This document shows, piece after piece, positions 35,554 through 46,300 of a stretch of DNA of 64,000 nt. Both the position numbers and the translations under genes were made by a program. This stretch comes from Pseudocitrobacter cyperus (lineage in GTDB: Bacteria > Pseudomonadota > Gammaproteobacteria > Enterobacterales > Enterobacteriaceae). The stretch is taken from positions 310,001-374,000 of the forward strand of contig NZ_JAYMYY010000003.1 in the NCBI RefSeq assembly GCF_039889165.1, read 5' to 3'. Below the pieces are notes generated by a model. That model was not told the origin of the DNA, did no database searches, and worked only from the letters and a program-made list of their open reading frames with translations. How positions within the stretch are numbered: position 1 is the first letter of the stretch; every line of letters starts with the position of its first letter.

Positions 35554-36138
35554 ATGAAATCGCAGTTCCGTATTATGGCCGTTTTCGTCGCTGCTCTGGC
35601 ATCAGGTACCGCATTTTCCGCGAATGCTGATGGCATGAGTACAGTTTTGGGCTCCGGTGACGGCGCTCAGGGGGCTGGTGGGCAGGTTAATTTCAGCGGT
35701 GAAATCACCGATGCTGCCTGTGATATCGTCAGCGAAAGCACGAATCAGAACGTCGATCTGGGCAAGTGGGCGAGCAGCTACTTTAAAGCCACTGGTACCG
35801 AAACCACAAAAACGCCTTTCCATATTAAAGTTAAAGATTGCCCACAATCCGTCAGCAAAGTATCCGTGCTGTTTGATGGTCAGAAAGATTCCGCTGAGAG
35901 CGATCTGCTGGCGGTGACTGGCGGCGCGACCGGCGTTGGGATCCAGTTGATTGAAGCAGATGAATCCACCGAAGTTCCCCTGGGTGTTGTGTCTAAAGAG
36001 TATCCGATCGATGCCGGTGCCGATGGTGCTGATGGATCGGCTGATTTGACCTTCTATGCTAACTACCGTGCGACAGCCGATAAAGTTAAGGCTGGTAAAG
36101 CTGACGGCGTTGCTAATTTCGAAATGGTCTACAACTAA
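35554..36138 (+). CDS. Fimbrial major subunit
   Basis: A 194-residue pilin precursor with a signal peptide (cleavage after about residue 25, FSANADG) and a FimA-like fold. The two cysteines that form the pilin disulphide lie near residues 56 and 95 (DAACDIV, KDCPQS). The C-terminal FEMVYN gives the chaperone-recognised end. A GAGAG site precedes the start. First gene of a four-gene chaperone-usher operon. It is not one I can assign to a named fimbria. Confidence 0.88.
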   Translation: MKSQFRIMAVFVAALASGTAFSANADGMSTVLGSGDGAQGAGGQVNFSGEITDAACDIVSESTNQNVDLGKWASSYFKATGTETTKTPFHIKVKDCPQSVSKVSVLFDGQKDSAESDLLAVTGGATGVGIQLIEADESTEVPLGVVSKEYPIDAGADGADGSADLTFYANYRATADKVKAGKADGVANFEMVYN

Positions 36139-36209
36139 GTTCTCTCTGAGCGGGAGCCTCTCCTGCTCAGTGTTTTTCCTTCGTTTCTTTTAACTAATGA
36201 TTGCTATTT

Positions 36210-36875
36210 ATGACACGTTTAACCACGAGTGTTGCTATTTATTTTTTACTGGTTTCGACCATTGCACAGGCTGGCGTCGTCGCGGGTGGAACTCGCGTGG
36301 TATATCAGGAAGGGAAACGTGAAGCTTCTATTTCGGTAACTAATGCCGACACCCATACGCCTTATCTGGTGCAATCCTGGGTGGAAAATTTTGCTGATAA
36401 TGATAAACGGCCAGTTCCCTTTATTGTCACGCCGCCACTATTCCGTCTTGATCCTGAAAAGAGAAATATGCTCCGCATTAGCTTTACCGGGATGGAATTA
36501 CCGCACGATCGTGAATCGGTATATTGGCTGAATATTAAGAGTATTTTACCATCGCAAAAAGGCGATGTGAACAAGTTACAAGTTAATATTAAGTCTAAGT
36601 TTAAGATTTTTTATCGTCCGAATAACCTGAGCGTTGACCCTTCTGACGCATGGCAGAAGTTACAGTTTCATGCCGAAGGTAATCGCCTGACGGCGAAAAA
36701 CCCTACCCCCTACTTTATCTCGCTGTTTTCTCTGACCGTGGGTGGCAAAGAGGTGAAAGAGCCTGGGATGGTTGCGCCGTTTTCATCACACTCCTGGCCT
36801 GTTAGTGGCGCAGGTACGGTGAAGTGGCGTGCAATCAACGATTTCGGCGGCATCACTGACGCCACCCAGCAGTAA
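36210..36875 (+). CDS. Periplasmic fimbrial chaperone
   Basis: PapD/FimC-family chaperone of 221 residues. It has a signal peptide (cleavage after AQA), the N-terminal Arg for subunit carboxylate binding in GGTRVVY, and the alternating hydrophobic G1 strand LQVNIKSKFKIFYRP. The ATG at 36210 is preferred over a TTG three codons earlier. Its stop overlaps the usher start (TAATG). Confidence 0.92.
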   Translation: MTRLTTSVAIYFLLVSTIAQAGVVAGGTRVVYQEGKREASISVTNADTHTPYLVQSWVENFADNDKRPVPFIVTPPLFRLDPEKRNMLRISFTGMELPHDRESVYWLNIKSILPSQKGDVNKLQVNIKSKFKIFYRPNNLSVDPSDAWQKLQFHAEGNRLTAKNPTPYFISLFSLTVGGKEVKEPGMVAPFSSHSWPVSGAGTVKWRAINDFGGITDATQQ

Positions 36876-39394
36876 TGTGCCAGACTCCGCCTGCGCATCA
36901 GCACACGCCAGTCGCTAAAGCTCTGCTGTTGGCGACGATGCCGACCGTACTGTTTCTGCTTTGCCATCATCGACTGGCACTGGCTGATGACTATTTTGAT
37001 CCGGCGGCGCTGGAAGTAACCGATCCGCAGCAGAAGACGGCTGACCTGCACTATTTTGAGAAGAATGGCGGCCAGCAACCGGGTACTTATCCGGTGACTA
37101 TCTGGCTTAATAGCCAGCAGGTCGGGCAGGGCAATGTCACTTTTGTCGATGACAACGGCACGTTGCAGCCGCTGTTAACGGCTGCGCAACTGGCGGAGTA
37201 CGGCGTCAATGTCAGCGCCTTTTCCGCGTTCAATACCCTTCATGAGGGCGAGGCGTTTTCTCAGGTGGCGCGCTTTATTCCTGATGCCAGCAGTAAGTTT
37301 GACTTCAGCGAACAGCGCCTTGATATCAGTATTCCACAGGCCGCGATGAATCTTCAGAGTCGGGGGTATGTGGATCCGGCTCGCTGGGATGATGGTGTAC
37401 CTGCTGCGTTTGTGAACTACAACCTGAGTGGGTCGCAAACGCAGTATGATGACAGCGAGCATAATTCTAACTATTTAAACTTACGCAGCGGCATCAATGT
37501 TGGTGCATGGCGTCTGCGTAACGTCTCATCCATGCAGTACGATAAAACCAGTCACTGGCGCTCGCAGAGCACTTATTTGCAGCGGGATGTAAAGTCGCTG
37601 AAAAGTCTGCTGCGCATAGGCGATACTTACACCTCCGGTGATGTTTTTGACAGTGTGCAGTTTCGCGGCGTGCAGCTTTTTTCTGACGATGAAATGCTGC
37701 CGGACAGCATGCGTGGTTTTGCGCCTATTATTCGCGGCATGGCCCATAGTAACGCCAAAGTCACCGTCACCCAGCATGGCTACGTGATTTACGAAACCTA
37801 TGTCGCGCCGGGGGCGTTTGCTCTGAAAGATCTCTATCCCACGGCGCAAAGCGGCGATCTTGAAGTCACTATCAAAGAGAGTGATGGCTCCGAACGTAAA
37901 TTCACGCAGCCTTACTCCGCCATTCCTTTCATGCTGCGCGAAGGGCGAGCGAAGTACAGCATCAGCGCCGGGCATTACCATTCCGGCGTCGAGGGCACGC
38001 GTTCGCCGCAGTTTATTCAGTCGACGCTTTTTTATGGATTACCCGCGAACTTCACCCTCTACGGCGGCAGTCAGTTGGCGCAGGATTATCAATCCTGGGC
38101 CGCCGGTGTGGGGCACGGCTTTGGCGATTTAGGCTCGGTCGGGGCTGATGTGACCTGGGCGAATACCCGCACGCCATCGGGCAAGCATTACGCTGGTCAC
38201 TCGATTCGCGTGCAGTACCAGAAAGATGTGGATCTGACGGGAACCACCTTTAACCTCGCCAGCTATCGTTACTCCTCCAGCGGGTTCTACGACTTCAGTG
38301 AAGCGAATGAACTGGAGGGTGAAAATGGTCTGGTGGATAACAAACGTAGCCGTGAAGAAATTTCGGTGTCGCAGCCTTTCGGAAGCAGCAGTAGCCTGAC
38401 GGCATCCGCATACTCACAGAGATACTGGCGCACGGAGCGTCATGATGAGACGGTACATTTCGGGTTTTATAACACCTGGAAGGGGGTCTCGTGGGGCGTG
38501 GGCTATTACTACACCAAATCCTCCAGCCATAACAAATCTGACCGTTCCCTGTCGTTTAATCTCAATGTGCCGCTCGGCCAGTGGTTGCCCGGCAGTTCTG
38601 TTAGCTATAACACGACGTCGGATAATAGCGGCTATACCTCACAGCAGGTCTCTTTGTACGGCTCTGTGCCGGAGAATCCGAATCTCTACTACACCCTTCA
38701 GCAAGGTTATGGCAACAACGGCCAGGGCGCGAACAGCAGCGTTGCTCTGGATTATCACGGCGGATATGGCAGCACGCAGTTGGGCTACCGTCACGATAAA
38801 CAGAGTAATCAGCTTACCTGGGGCGCTTCAGGGTCGATTGTCGCGCATCCACACGGGATCACGCTCGGTCAGACGACAGGCGACAGTTTTGCCGTTGTTC
38901 GGGCGCCGGGCGCGTCGGATGTCGCGATTCAGAACGGGACTAACGTACATACGGACTGGCGGGGCTATGCGGTGGTTCCCACGCTGACTGCGTATCGCAA
39001 AAACTACATTACCCTCGATACGGAGTCGATGAAGGATGATACCGATGTCGATATCCAGGGGCAGACGGTTATCCCTGGCGGCGGCTCTGTTGTGATGGCC
39101 AGCTACCAGACCCACATTGGCAACCGCGTTCTGTTTACCCTGAAAGATAACCATGGGCCACTGCCTTTTGGCGCGAGCGCGCAGCTACGCAAGGAGAGCG
39201 CAGATGATGCCACGCCGGCAAGCGGTATCGTCGCAGACCTGGGGCAGGTCTATCTGAGCGGAGTGCCCGAAGAGGGGATGCTGGATGTTCGCTGGGATGC
39301 GGATAACGTCACGCATAAATGCACCCTGCATTTTCATATTTCCGATAACCAACAGCAGAACCCGGTGAAAACAGTCACCGGCCTTTGCCTGTAA
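36875..39394 (+). CDS. Outer-membrane fimbrial usher
   Basis: An 839-residue FimD/PapC-type usher. After a long signal region (cleavage near residue 38, LALADDYFDP) come the N-terminal chaperone-binding domain with a Cys-free FDPAALE start, a 24-strand barrel, the plug-containing middle (about residues 230-330) and a C-terminal domain ending in a cysteine (TGLCL). Overlaps the chaperone stop by 1 bp and the frame continues to 12 bp before the adhesin ATG. Confidence 0.93.
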   Translation: MCQTPPAHQHTPVAKALLLATMPTVLFLLCHHRLALADDYFDPAALEVTDPQQKTADLHYFEKNGGQQPGTYPVTIWLNSQQVGQGNVTFVDDNGTLQPLLTAAQLAEYGVNVSAFSAFNTLHEGEAFSQVARFIPDASSKFDFSEQRLDISIPQAAMNLQSRGYVDPARWDDGVPAAFVNYNLSGSQTQYDDSEHNSNYLNLRSGINVGAWRLRNVSSMQYDKTSHWRSQSTYLQRDVKSLKSLLRIGDTYTSGDVFDSVQFRGVQLFSDDEMLPDSMRGFAPIIRGMAHSNAKVTVTQHGYVIYETYVAPGAFALKDLYPTAQSGDLEVTIKESDGSERKFTQPYSAIPFMLREGRAKYSISAGHYHSGVEGTRSPQFIQSTLFYGLPANFTLYGGSQLAQDYQSWAAGVGHGFGDLGSVGADVTWANTRTPSGKHYAGHSIRVQYQKDVDLTGTTFNLASYRYSSSGFYDFSEANELEGENGLVDNKRSREEISVSQPFGSSSSLTASAYSQRYWRTERHDETVHFGFYNTWKGVSWGVGYYYTKSSSHNKSDRSLSFNLNVPLGQWLPGSSVSYNTTSDNSGYTSQQVSLYGSVPENPNLYYTLQQGYGNNGQGANSSVALDYHGGYGSTQLGYRHDKQSNQLTWGASGSIVAHPHGITLGQTTGDSFAVVRAPGASDVAIQNGTNVHTDWRGYAVVPTLTAYRKNYITLDTESMKDDTDVDIQGQTVIPGGGSVVMASYQTHIGNRVLFTLKDNHGPLPFGASAQLRKESADDATPASGIVADLGQVYLSGVPEEGMLDVRWDADNVTHKCTLHFHISDNQQQNPVKTVTGLCL

Positions 39395-39405
39395 AAGAGG
39401 GCGAT

Positions 39406-40506
39406 ATGCGCCATTGTGACCGTGCGATATTTTTTTTCATCCTGCTGATCGCGGGTTTTTACAGCCATGCTTCTCGGGCGGAATCCTGTATGGCGACCGT
39501 CGGGCAGATGACCCTGAATACGGGGAACCTGAGCTATCTCCCAACTTTGCCTGTTAATACCCAAATGACCAGCCAGATAATGGCCAATGGCGATGGTGTG
39601 CATTTCACCTGCGACTTACAGGCACCAAAGGCAAGCTGGAAACGGATAGTGTTTCAGCAAATAAATACCGATGGAGCGGGAACGATCATCAATGGGCATC
39701 ACGTATTTGCCTCTAAGCTTGCAGGCGTAGGTTACTCGGCGGGCTTTCAGTGTAACGGCGGCCCGGTTCGCTATATTGGCGACAGTACCGCGCCAGCGGG
39801 GGGCGAGTCGGTCACTGTGTGTGACAGCGATGAACTGCCTGATATGCTCAGCGAACGTGAACTCATCGTTAAGATGTATATCACGTTCTATAAAACGGGC
39901 GAGGTCAATTTGGTCGGGGGGAATCATACCAATGTTGAAGCGCAGTCGCATTTTGGTGAGCTTTATATCGAATCGCGAAGCGATACAACGGCCAGCGTGA
40001 AGAGCAACCCGGTATCGATCGACCTGGCGGCGCTGAATGTCGATATTGGTGCCGTCGGCAGTTGTCAGGTCAGCACTTCCAGCATTCAGGTGAATATGGG
40101 GTCAGTGAATCGGGCAGAATTTAAAGGCAAAGGGCTAACGGCGGGGGCGGCGCATTCGTTTAATATTCCGGTTTATTGCACGGCACCGAGCGATGTCAAA
40201 GTGGGGTTCTTTGGCGTAGTGACCGGCGACTCAACGGACACGCTGGCGCTGACGAAGAGCGGCAATGGGGCAACGGGGGTCGGCGTTAAACTGAGCTATG
40301 GCAACAACGATGCGTCGGCTCCATCAGCCGGAACATCTGTAAAAATCAATGAAGCCACTAACCTGCCGGTGTTGAAACATGTCACAGCATCCAGCGCGGG
40401 GAGCGCGGAGAATGTGAACTTTTCGGCGCAATACGTGCAAACGGAAGGCAGCGTCACGGCAGGCGAGGCAAACAGTATTGTCACTTTTGCGCTGGTGTAT
40501 AACTAA
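39406..40506 (+). CDS. Fimbrial tip adhesin
   Basis: Two-domain subunit of 366 residues. The signal peptide ends near residue 25 (SRAES). Residues about 26-200 form an N-terminal domain expected to bind the receptor. Residues about 205-366 are a pilin domain (GSCQVSTSSIQVNMG start, VTFALVYN end) that inserts into the fibre. The start at 39406 follows GAGGG. Last gene of the operon. The receptor is unknown. Confidence 0.85.
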   Translation: MRHCDRAIFFFILLIAGFYSHASRAESCMATVGQMTLNTGNLSYLPTLPVNTQMTSQIMANGDGVHFTCDLQAPKASWKRIVFQQINTDGAGTIINGHHVFASKLAGVGYSAGFQCNGGPVRYIGDSTAPAGGESVTVCDSDELPDMLSERELIVKMYITFYKTGEVNLVGGNHTNVEAQSHFGELYIESRSDTTASVKSNPVSIDLAALNVDIGAVGSCQVSTSSIQVNMGSVNRAEFKGKGLTAGAAHSFNIPVYCTAPSDVKVGFFGVVTGDSTDTLALTKSGNGATGVGVKLSYGNNDASAPSAGTSVKINEATNLPVLKHVTASSAGSAENVNFSAQYVQTEGSVTAGEANSIVTFALVYN

Positions 40507-40517
40507 CTGCCCCGGCA

Positions 40518-40546
40518 ACAAAAAAGGCCGCATAGCGGCCTTTTTC
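40518..40546. terminator. Bidirectional terminator after the fimbrial operon
   Basis: AAAAAAGGCCGC-ATA-GCGGCCTTTTT is symmetric with U tracts on both strands, between the adhesin and the convergent repeat-protein gene. Confidence 0.9.
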
Positions 40547-40558
40547 CCGGACGAGTAA

Positions 40559-40948
40559 TTACTCAGTCACTTTCTTTTTCAACGACTCTGCGCCTTCTTT
40601 GGTCTTATCCCAACCTTTTTCAGCGCCTTCTTTGGTTGCGTTCCAGCCTTTTTCGGTGCCTTCTTTAGTGGCATTCCAGCCTTTCTCAGTGCCCTCTTTG
40701 GTCTTATTCCAGGCTTTCTGCGAACCTTCGCTGACTTTGCTGCTCACACTATCGGTCTTGCCTTCAGCGGCATGCTGGGACTTCAGCTTCAGCTCTTCGC
40801 CTTGATGCTGCGTTTCATGCAGCTTTTCTTTAGCGGTATTGGCGTTCTCGTGCGCTGCGGCAACGGTATCGTCAGTTGCGTGAGTCGTGGCGGCAAAAAC
40901 AGGAGAAGCCAGAAGCAGTGCAGATAAAGCGATCATTGTTTTTTTCAT
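40559..40948 (-). CDS. Secreted repeat protein (KEGxEKGWxxT repeats)
   Basis: A 129-residue protein with a signal peptide (cleavage after VFA). The mature part is highly charged and helical and ends in about four 11-residue repeats of the type KEGTEKGWNAT, similar in style to LEA-like desiccation proteins. The repeat is visible in the DNA as 33-bp units at about 40597-40728. The start at 40948 follows GAGGAT. I do not recognise a named family; periplasmic stress protection is only a guess. Confidence 0.75.
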   Translation of the reverse strand: MKKTMIALSALLLASPVFAATTHATDDTVAAAHENANTAKEKLHETQHQGEELKLKSQHAAEGKTDSVSSKVSEGSQKAWNKTKEGTEKGWNATKEGTEKGWNATKEGAEKGWDKTKEGAESLKKKVTE

Positions 40949-41175
40949 AATATCCTCATTTATCGTTATGGCTGTATGAGCTGTATTCAGCATGGCAGAG
41001 CGAAACGGCAGATGCATTAGGAATAAACTGTATTTGGATCAACATGTTCTGATAAGCGTCATTTTTACAGTTAAAAATAACCTATTCACGACGCGGATAG
41101 ATGATATCCAACTGTTGATGATCCTGCCTCTCCGGTAGACGAACTACACTCAGATTTTCTGAGAGGAGAATTATC

Positions 41176-42153
41176 ATGTTAACTGCTAAAAATGTCGTTC
41201 AATCCCTTCTGATCCTCACGACTCTTCAGGCCGCGCCTGCCGTTCTGGCGCAAACGCCCGTGCCGCAGCATGTCCTGGCTCAGCAGGCAGGGGGATACCA
41301 TATTCAGGTGGGAAGTGTACGCGTCACGTCGTTTACGGATGGCAGCGTCGCGCAGGATTTGCACAAGCTTTTGCGGCGTACCACGGTGGCTAAAACCGAC
41401 GCATTGCTGGATGACAATTTCCAGGCGAATCCGGTTGAGGCGTCTATTAATGCTTTTCTGATTGAGTTGCCGGGGCATCGGGTGCTGGTGGATACCGGCG
41501 CGGGGGAACTCTTCGGGCCGGGAAAAGGCGGGCGGCTGATTGAAAGCCTGGCGACGGAAGGTATCCATCCGCAGGATATCACCGATATTTTGCTGACTCA
41601 CGCCCACTCTGACCATGCAGGCGGTATGGTGAAAGAGGGGAAGCGCGTATTTACTAACGCTACGGTTTACGTGGGCAAACCGGATGTCGATTTCTTCTTT
41701 AATAACGACAATCAGCGCAAAACGGGTTACGGGGCTAACTACTTCGAAGTGGCGCAAAAAACGCTGAAGCCCTATCTCGATGCCGGGAAAGTAAAACCTT
41801 TCTCCGGCACGACGGAAGTGCTGCCGGGGATCAGCGCTACGGTGCATCCTGGTCACACGCCGGGGTCTGCGTTTTACACGCTTACCAGCGGCGGTGAGAA
41901 GATTGTTTTTGTCGGTGATATTATCCATGTGGCCGCCGTGCAGTTCCCGCAGCCAAATATCACGATTGAATATGATGTGAATCAGGATCTTGCCGCGAAG
42001 GTCAGACGTGATGCTTTTGCCACTTTTGTTAAAGAGCGCGATCTCATCGCAGCACCGCATTTGCCTTTCCCGGGCTTCGGCCATGTGGCGGCGCAGGGTC
42101 AGGACAGCTACCGCTGGGTGCCAGTGACGTACACGAATCGCGCCGGAAATTAG
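41176..42153 (+). CDS. Periplasmic metallo-beta-lactamase-fold hydrolase
   Basis: A 325-residue protein with a signal peptide (cleavage after VLA) and the metallo-beta-lactamase fold. The zinc motif THAHSDHAGG lies near residues 139-148, with further ligands in HPGHTPGS and GDIIH. Similar enzymes are lactonases or general hydrolases; no beta-lactamase-specific segment is seen. A GAGAGGAG ribosome site precedes the ATG. A LysR-type remnant follows, which may once have been its regulator. Confidence 0.87.
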   Translation: MLTAKNVVQSLLILTTLQAAPAVLAQTPVPQHVLAQQAGGYHIQVGSVRVTSFTDGSVAQDLHKLLRRTTVAKTDALLDDNFQANPVEASINAFLIELPGHRVLVDTGAGELFGPGKGGRLIESLATEGIHPQDITDILLTHAHSDHAGGMVKEGKRVFTNATVYVGKPDVDFFFNNDNQRKTGYGANYFEVAQKTLKPYLDAGKVKPFSGTTEVLPGISATVHPGHTPGSAFYTLTSGGEKIVFVGDIIHVAAVQFPQPNITIEYDVNQDLAAKVRRDAFATFVKERDLIAAPHLPFPGFGHVAAQGQDSYRWVPVTYTNRAGN

Positions 42154-42279
42154 CGCTACCCACCAACGGAACATCACTCATGCGGCGAGCCGTCCAGGGA
42201 TCGGCCAGCCTGTGATGTCGGCTCGTCTGGTGAGGCTCTTTGGCGAAGCGCTGCCACGTTTTGCCATCTCTTTACACCG

Positions 42280-42390
42280 CGGCTACCGATGCCGCTTATG
42301 ACGATTGGCCTGTTCTGGCACCCGCGCCAGCAGAGCGCCCCGGCGACTGTATGGTTACGGGAGCAGATTAAGCAGGTGAGGGGGGGATAA
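42280..42390 (+). pseudogene. C-terminal remnant of a LysR-family regulator
   Basis: The frame reads RLPMPLMTIGLFWHP and ends with VWLREQIKQVRGG before a stop, the classic end of a LysR effector domain (LFWHPR...WLRE). No start, helix-turn-helix or upstream domain is present, so this is a decayed or deleted gene. The preceding 120 bp are probably further decayed sequence. Confidence is moderate because only 36 codons are legible. Confidence 0.6.
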
Positions 42391-42464
42391 AAAGGATAAA
42401 CTCCACCCGGAGTTCGCCCTGCGGGGGTGATGAAAAACGTTATGGTCAGAGTGAATAATAAGTG

Positions 42465-42806
42465 ATGTTAAATAAGGTTTGTTACGGTTTGCTGGCACTC
42501 TCATTGTGTGCCAGCTTTGGTTTTTTGCACCCTTTTTTAGGATGGTTTTTACTGGTTAATATTGTCACTTTTCTGATCTACGGCGCGGATAAGCTTGCCG
42601 CCCGGAGAAGCTGGCAGCGCGTACCGGAAAGAACGTTGCTGGTATTTGGTCTGGTGGGGGGATGGCCTGGCGGCTTAGTGGCTCAACACTTGTTCAGGCA
42701 TAAGACGCAGAAGCAGCCGTTCAGAAAATGGTTTTTGGCGAGTGTTGTTGTGAATGTGATGGTGCTGGTGGGGGGAGGATATTGGATAGGGTATTTGAAT
42801 GTCTGA
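42465..42806 (+). CDS. DUF1294 membrane protein
   Basis: A 113-residue protein with three hydrophobic segments and the family motif IYGADKLAARRSWQRVPERTLL, followed by GGWPGG and RHKTQKQPFR. DUF1294 proteins are of unknown function. The start is the ATG at 42465; a GTG one codon earlier is possible and no strong ribosome site is visible. Confidence 0.8.
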   Translation: MLNKVCYGLLALSLCASFGFLHPFLGWFLLVNIVTFLIYGADKLAARRSWQRVPERTLLVFGLVGGWPGGLVAQHLFRHKTQKQPFRKWFLASVVVNVMVLVGGGYWIGYLNV

Positions 42807-43307
42807 GGCGAGAGATTTGGCTGCCCTCCATCGTATGATTTTAGCTCCGATGAGTTAACTCCGGCGTATTCTGCTTAGCCTGCCAGGGATATTTACTATC
42901 CCTGGCACACCTCATATTTATCTGTAAGACATTACCTATGCAATATTTTATAGCACCCATGAAGATGCTAATATAAACGTCTTAGTTCTCATCATACGGA
43001 GCTCCTGTTAATAAACTGGTACAAATGAATATGTAACTCGTCGTTTGTTTAGTTAACTTTTGCGCCTGGTTCTGTATCTTTATGATAATTAAAGAAAATT
43101 TACGATAACGAAACTTGCGTACAATGTCTTAAACGCTATGCTTGTTAATCACTGCTTTAAATTATATATGGACTGTTTATTACGGTTTTATTTATAGCCA
43201 AGGCAGTGAGCAATCGGGTGAGTTTAATAAAGCTCTAACGAAAGTATTAGCCTCAATGTGATTACATTTGTGTGTTTTCTAAACGCAGGAATGGTATTGC
43301 ATGTCAT
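42807..43307. other. Non-coding region before the autotransporter
   Basis: About 500 bp of AT-rich DNA without a convincing gene. GCCAGGGATA and TATCCCTGGC (42882-42906) form a 10-bp hairpin that could end the DUF1294 transcript. The remainder is presumably the promoter region of the autotransporter; no specific operator is recognised. Confidence 0.6.
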
Positions 43308-46300
43308 ATGGATAAAAATATGCACTACGTTAGATTTCGAAAAAAACCTCTTGCAATGATGGTATCTTGTTCTTTATTACCTTTCTCAGTATTTTCAGCC
43401 GATATTGAAATTGCAGATAAAGAAAACGTCTCGGCTATATGGTCATTTAACCAGTCGGTTATTGCTCCGGCGTCAACAATTAAAACCGCAAATGGTAACA
43501 TCACTGTTAATGGAAGTGTCACGGTTGACAGCAGTAAGATCTCCTCAGCCCTGGCAAAATATATCATCTATACTCAAGGATCTACTATCAATCTTGGGCA
43601 GGATTCCACGATTAATTCGGCAAATAGCGCAAACATCATTACTGTCGAAGGCGGTGGTAGGGTCATTGCCAGCGATATTGATATTATTGGTACTGAAGGC
43701 AATTACGCCGGTGCAATGGGAAAAATGTATGGCATTAATACCATCGCCCCAAATGATAACGCCAGTGGTACTTTTCTTGATTTCTCCGGGCTCACTCGCC
43801 TGACACTGAATAATTTTACCGGTGATGTCGTAGGGATAATGGCTGAATGTGCCGCGGGTATAGCCTGTAATACCAGTCAGGATATTAATTTACAGTTGGA
43901 AAATATCGGGCTTAATGTTGCCGCCAGTGAGAACGCGACCGGCATTGAGGCTAGCGGGCAGAATATCGCCTTCAATGAATCTTCCATCGTTATCGACAGC
44001 GAAGGTATTAATTCGGTAATTAACGGGCTGGTGGCAGATAATGGCGTTATACAGGCGAGCGGCTATACCGATCTCACGGTATCGGGGAATGGCATATTAA
44101 CTGCGGTTTCTGCCAGCGGCGAGCAGGCTAATATCGATTTACAGGGGGGAACCGCTATAACGTTATATCGCTATCAGGATGGCGAACAGGGCGCGACAGG
44201 GATCGTTGCGAATGACGGTGCTGCTGTGCATCTGAGCGATAGCTGGATAACGCTGTATAGCAATGCCGCCGTTACCGACACAGACCGTTTTCTTGTGGCA
44301 CAGAATAGCCTCGGCGATACCGCTTCACATATCCAGGTCGACGGCGCTTTTACAGCCGCTATCGACAGCGCATCCGTAAAACCTGCTTCCGCTATTTATA
44401 TTGGCGCGGAAGGCAACAGCACCATCAATCTGAATGGCGACGTGACCTTAGGCGATCTGCGTAATGCTGATATCGCGACCGCATTTCTGGCGCAAGAGAA
44501 CGGCCAGATTACCATGAAAGATCAGAAGTTAACTGCCTGGGGAAATATCATCGCCGATGATGGCGCGATTGAATTAGTTACTGCGGATAATTCATATCTT
44601 TACAGCACGCTCTCAACGCTGAATGGCGGTACCGTTAATCTCTCGTTGAATGGGTCAAACAGTGTCTGGGATATGACCGGTAATTCAACGCTCTCCAGTC
44701 TGGCGCTGAGCGGTGGACAAATTAACTTTTTGAACGAATCTTCATCGGAGTTTAAAACCCTGACGGTAGACGGCGATTACAACGGCGACGGAGGCACATT
44801 GCTGATGAACGTCACGCTAAACGGTGATAGCGATTCGCCGGGGGACAAGATGATCGTTACCGGGGATAGCAGTGGTGCAACCAACGTAAAGTTCAATAAT
44901 ATCTACGGCCATGGCGAGCATACTGATAGGGGGATCGAATTGATCACCATCGCAGGTGCTTCAGATGGACAGTTTGCTCTGGATCGCCGGGTTGGTATCG
45001 GACTGTATGACTATGCCCTGGTGCAAAAAGGACAAAACTGGTATCTGAGCAACAGCGTGGACGATATCACAACTGGAGAAACTGAGGCGCCCGCCTCTGA
45101 GACGGAAACGGACGAAAACGAGTCCGCTACCGGCGATACTCCGGCCAATCCGTCGCCGCCGGAAGACGCAGGCGATACGCCGACTGCTCCGGAAACGGCG
45201 GAAGAAGCAGGCGATACCCCGGTTGCTCCGGAAACGGCAGAGGAAGCAGGCGATACCCCGGCTGTTCCGGCGACACCGGAAGATGCTGGTGCAGGCGATG
45301 AGACTAACAATGTCGTCAACGATGACACGCCCGCTCAACCTGCCGAAGAGGGAACGGGAAACAGCAATACAAGCGACAGCCGCTATGATTACGCAAAGGT
45401 CTACCGTCCTGAGAGTGGCAGCTATATCGCCAACATTGCTGCCGCCAACACGCTTTTTATGACGCGTCTGCACGATCGTCAGGGTGAGCACACATGGGCA
45501 GATCCCGTCACTGGTGAGCGCCACAGCACGACAATGTGGATGCGCAACAGCGCTTCACACAATCGTTTCGAGGAGGCTGGCGGCCAGCTTATTAGTCGTA
45601 GCAATAATTACACGCTGCTGATAGGGGGAGATGTCGGACGCTGGAGCACAACCGGGCAGGACAGCCTGCGTTTTGGCCTGATGACAGGCTACAGCAGAAG
45701 TAATAGCCATTCCCGCTCTCAAATCACCGGATATACCTCCCGTGGGAAGGTTAATGGTTATAGCGCGGGGCTCTACGCGACCTGGTTTGCCAACGAAGAG
45801 ACGCGGGAGGGGGCGTGGGTCGACAGTTGGATGCTCTATAACTGGTTTGACAATGAAGTTTCCGGCCATCAGATGCGCACTGAAAAATACCGTTCGCGCG
45901 GCATTACGGCCTCGCTGGAGGCAGGTTATGCCCTGCCAGTCGGCAGTTCGGAAAACTTCAGCTATTGGCTGGAACCACGGGGGCAGGCTGTGTTGATGAA
46001 CGTCAAAGCCGACGATTTGACTGAAGAGCAGGGAACCCGAGTCAGCAGTACAGGCGACGGAAATGTGATGACCCAACTGGGCGTTCGCGCCCTGATGAAG
46101 GGAAAACCAGAAAAAGGGATATCCGACAAGGTTAAGTTTTACGTTGAATCCAACTGGATACATAACACACGAGCGTTTGGCGTAAGGATGAATGGCGAAA
46201 AGAACACCATACAGGGCAGTCAAAATCAGCTTGAAGCGCGTGTAGGGGTTGAAGGGCAAATGAGCGATCGGCTGGCGCTGTGGATCGATGCCGGGCATCA

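Noticed and set aside
41179..42177. Minus-strand frame of 332 codons opposite the metallo-hydrolase gene
   Set aside because: Arg/His-rich shadow of the real plus-strand gene, which has a signal peptide and zinc motif.
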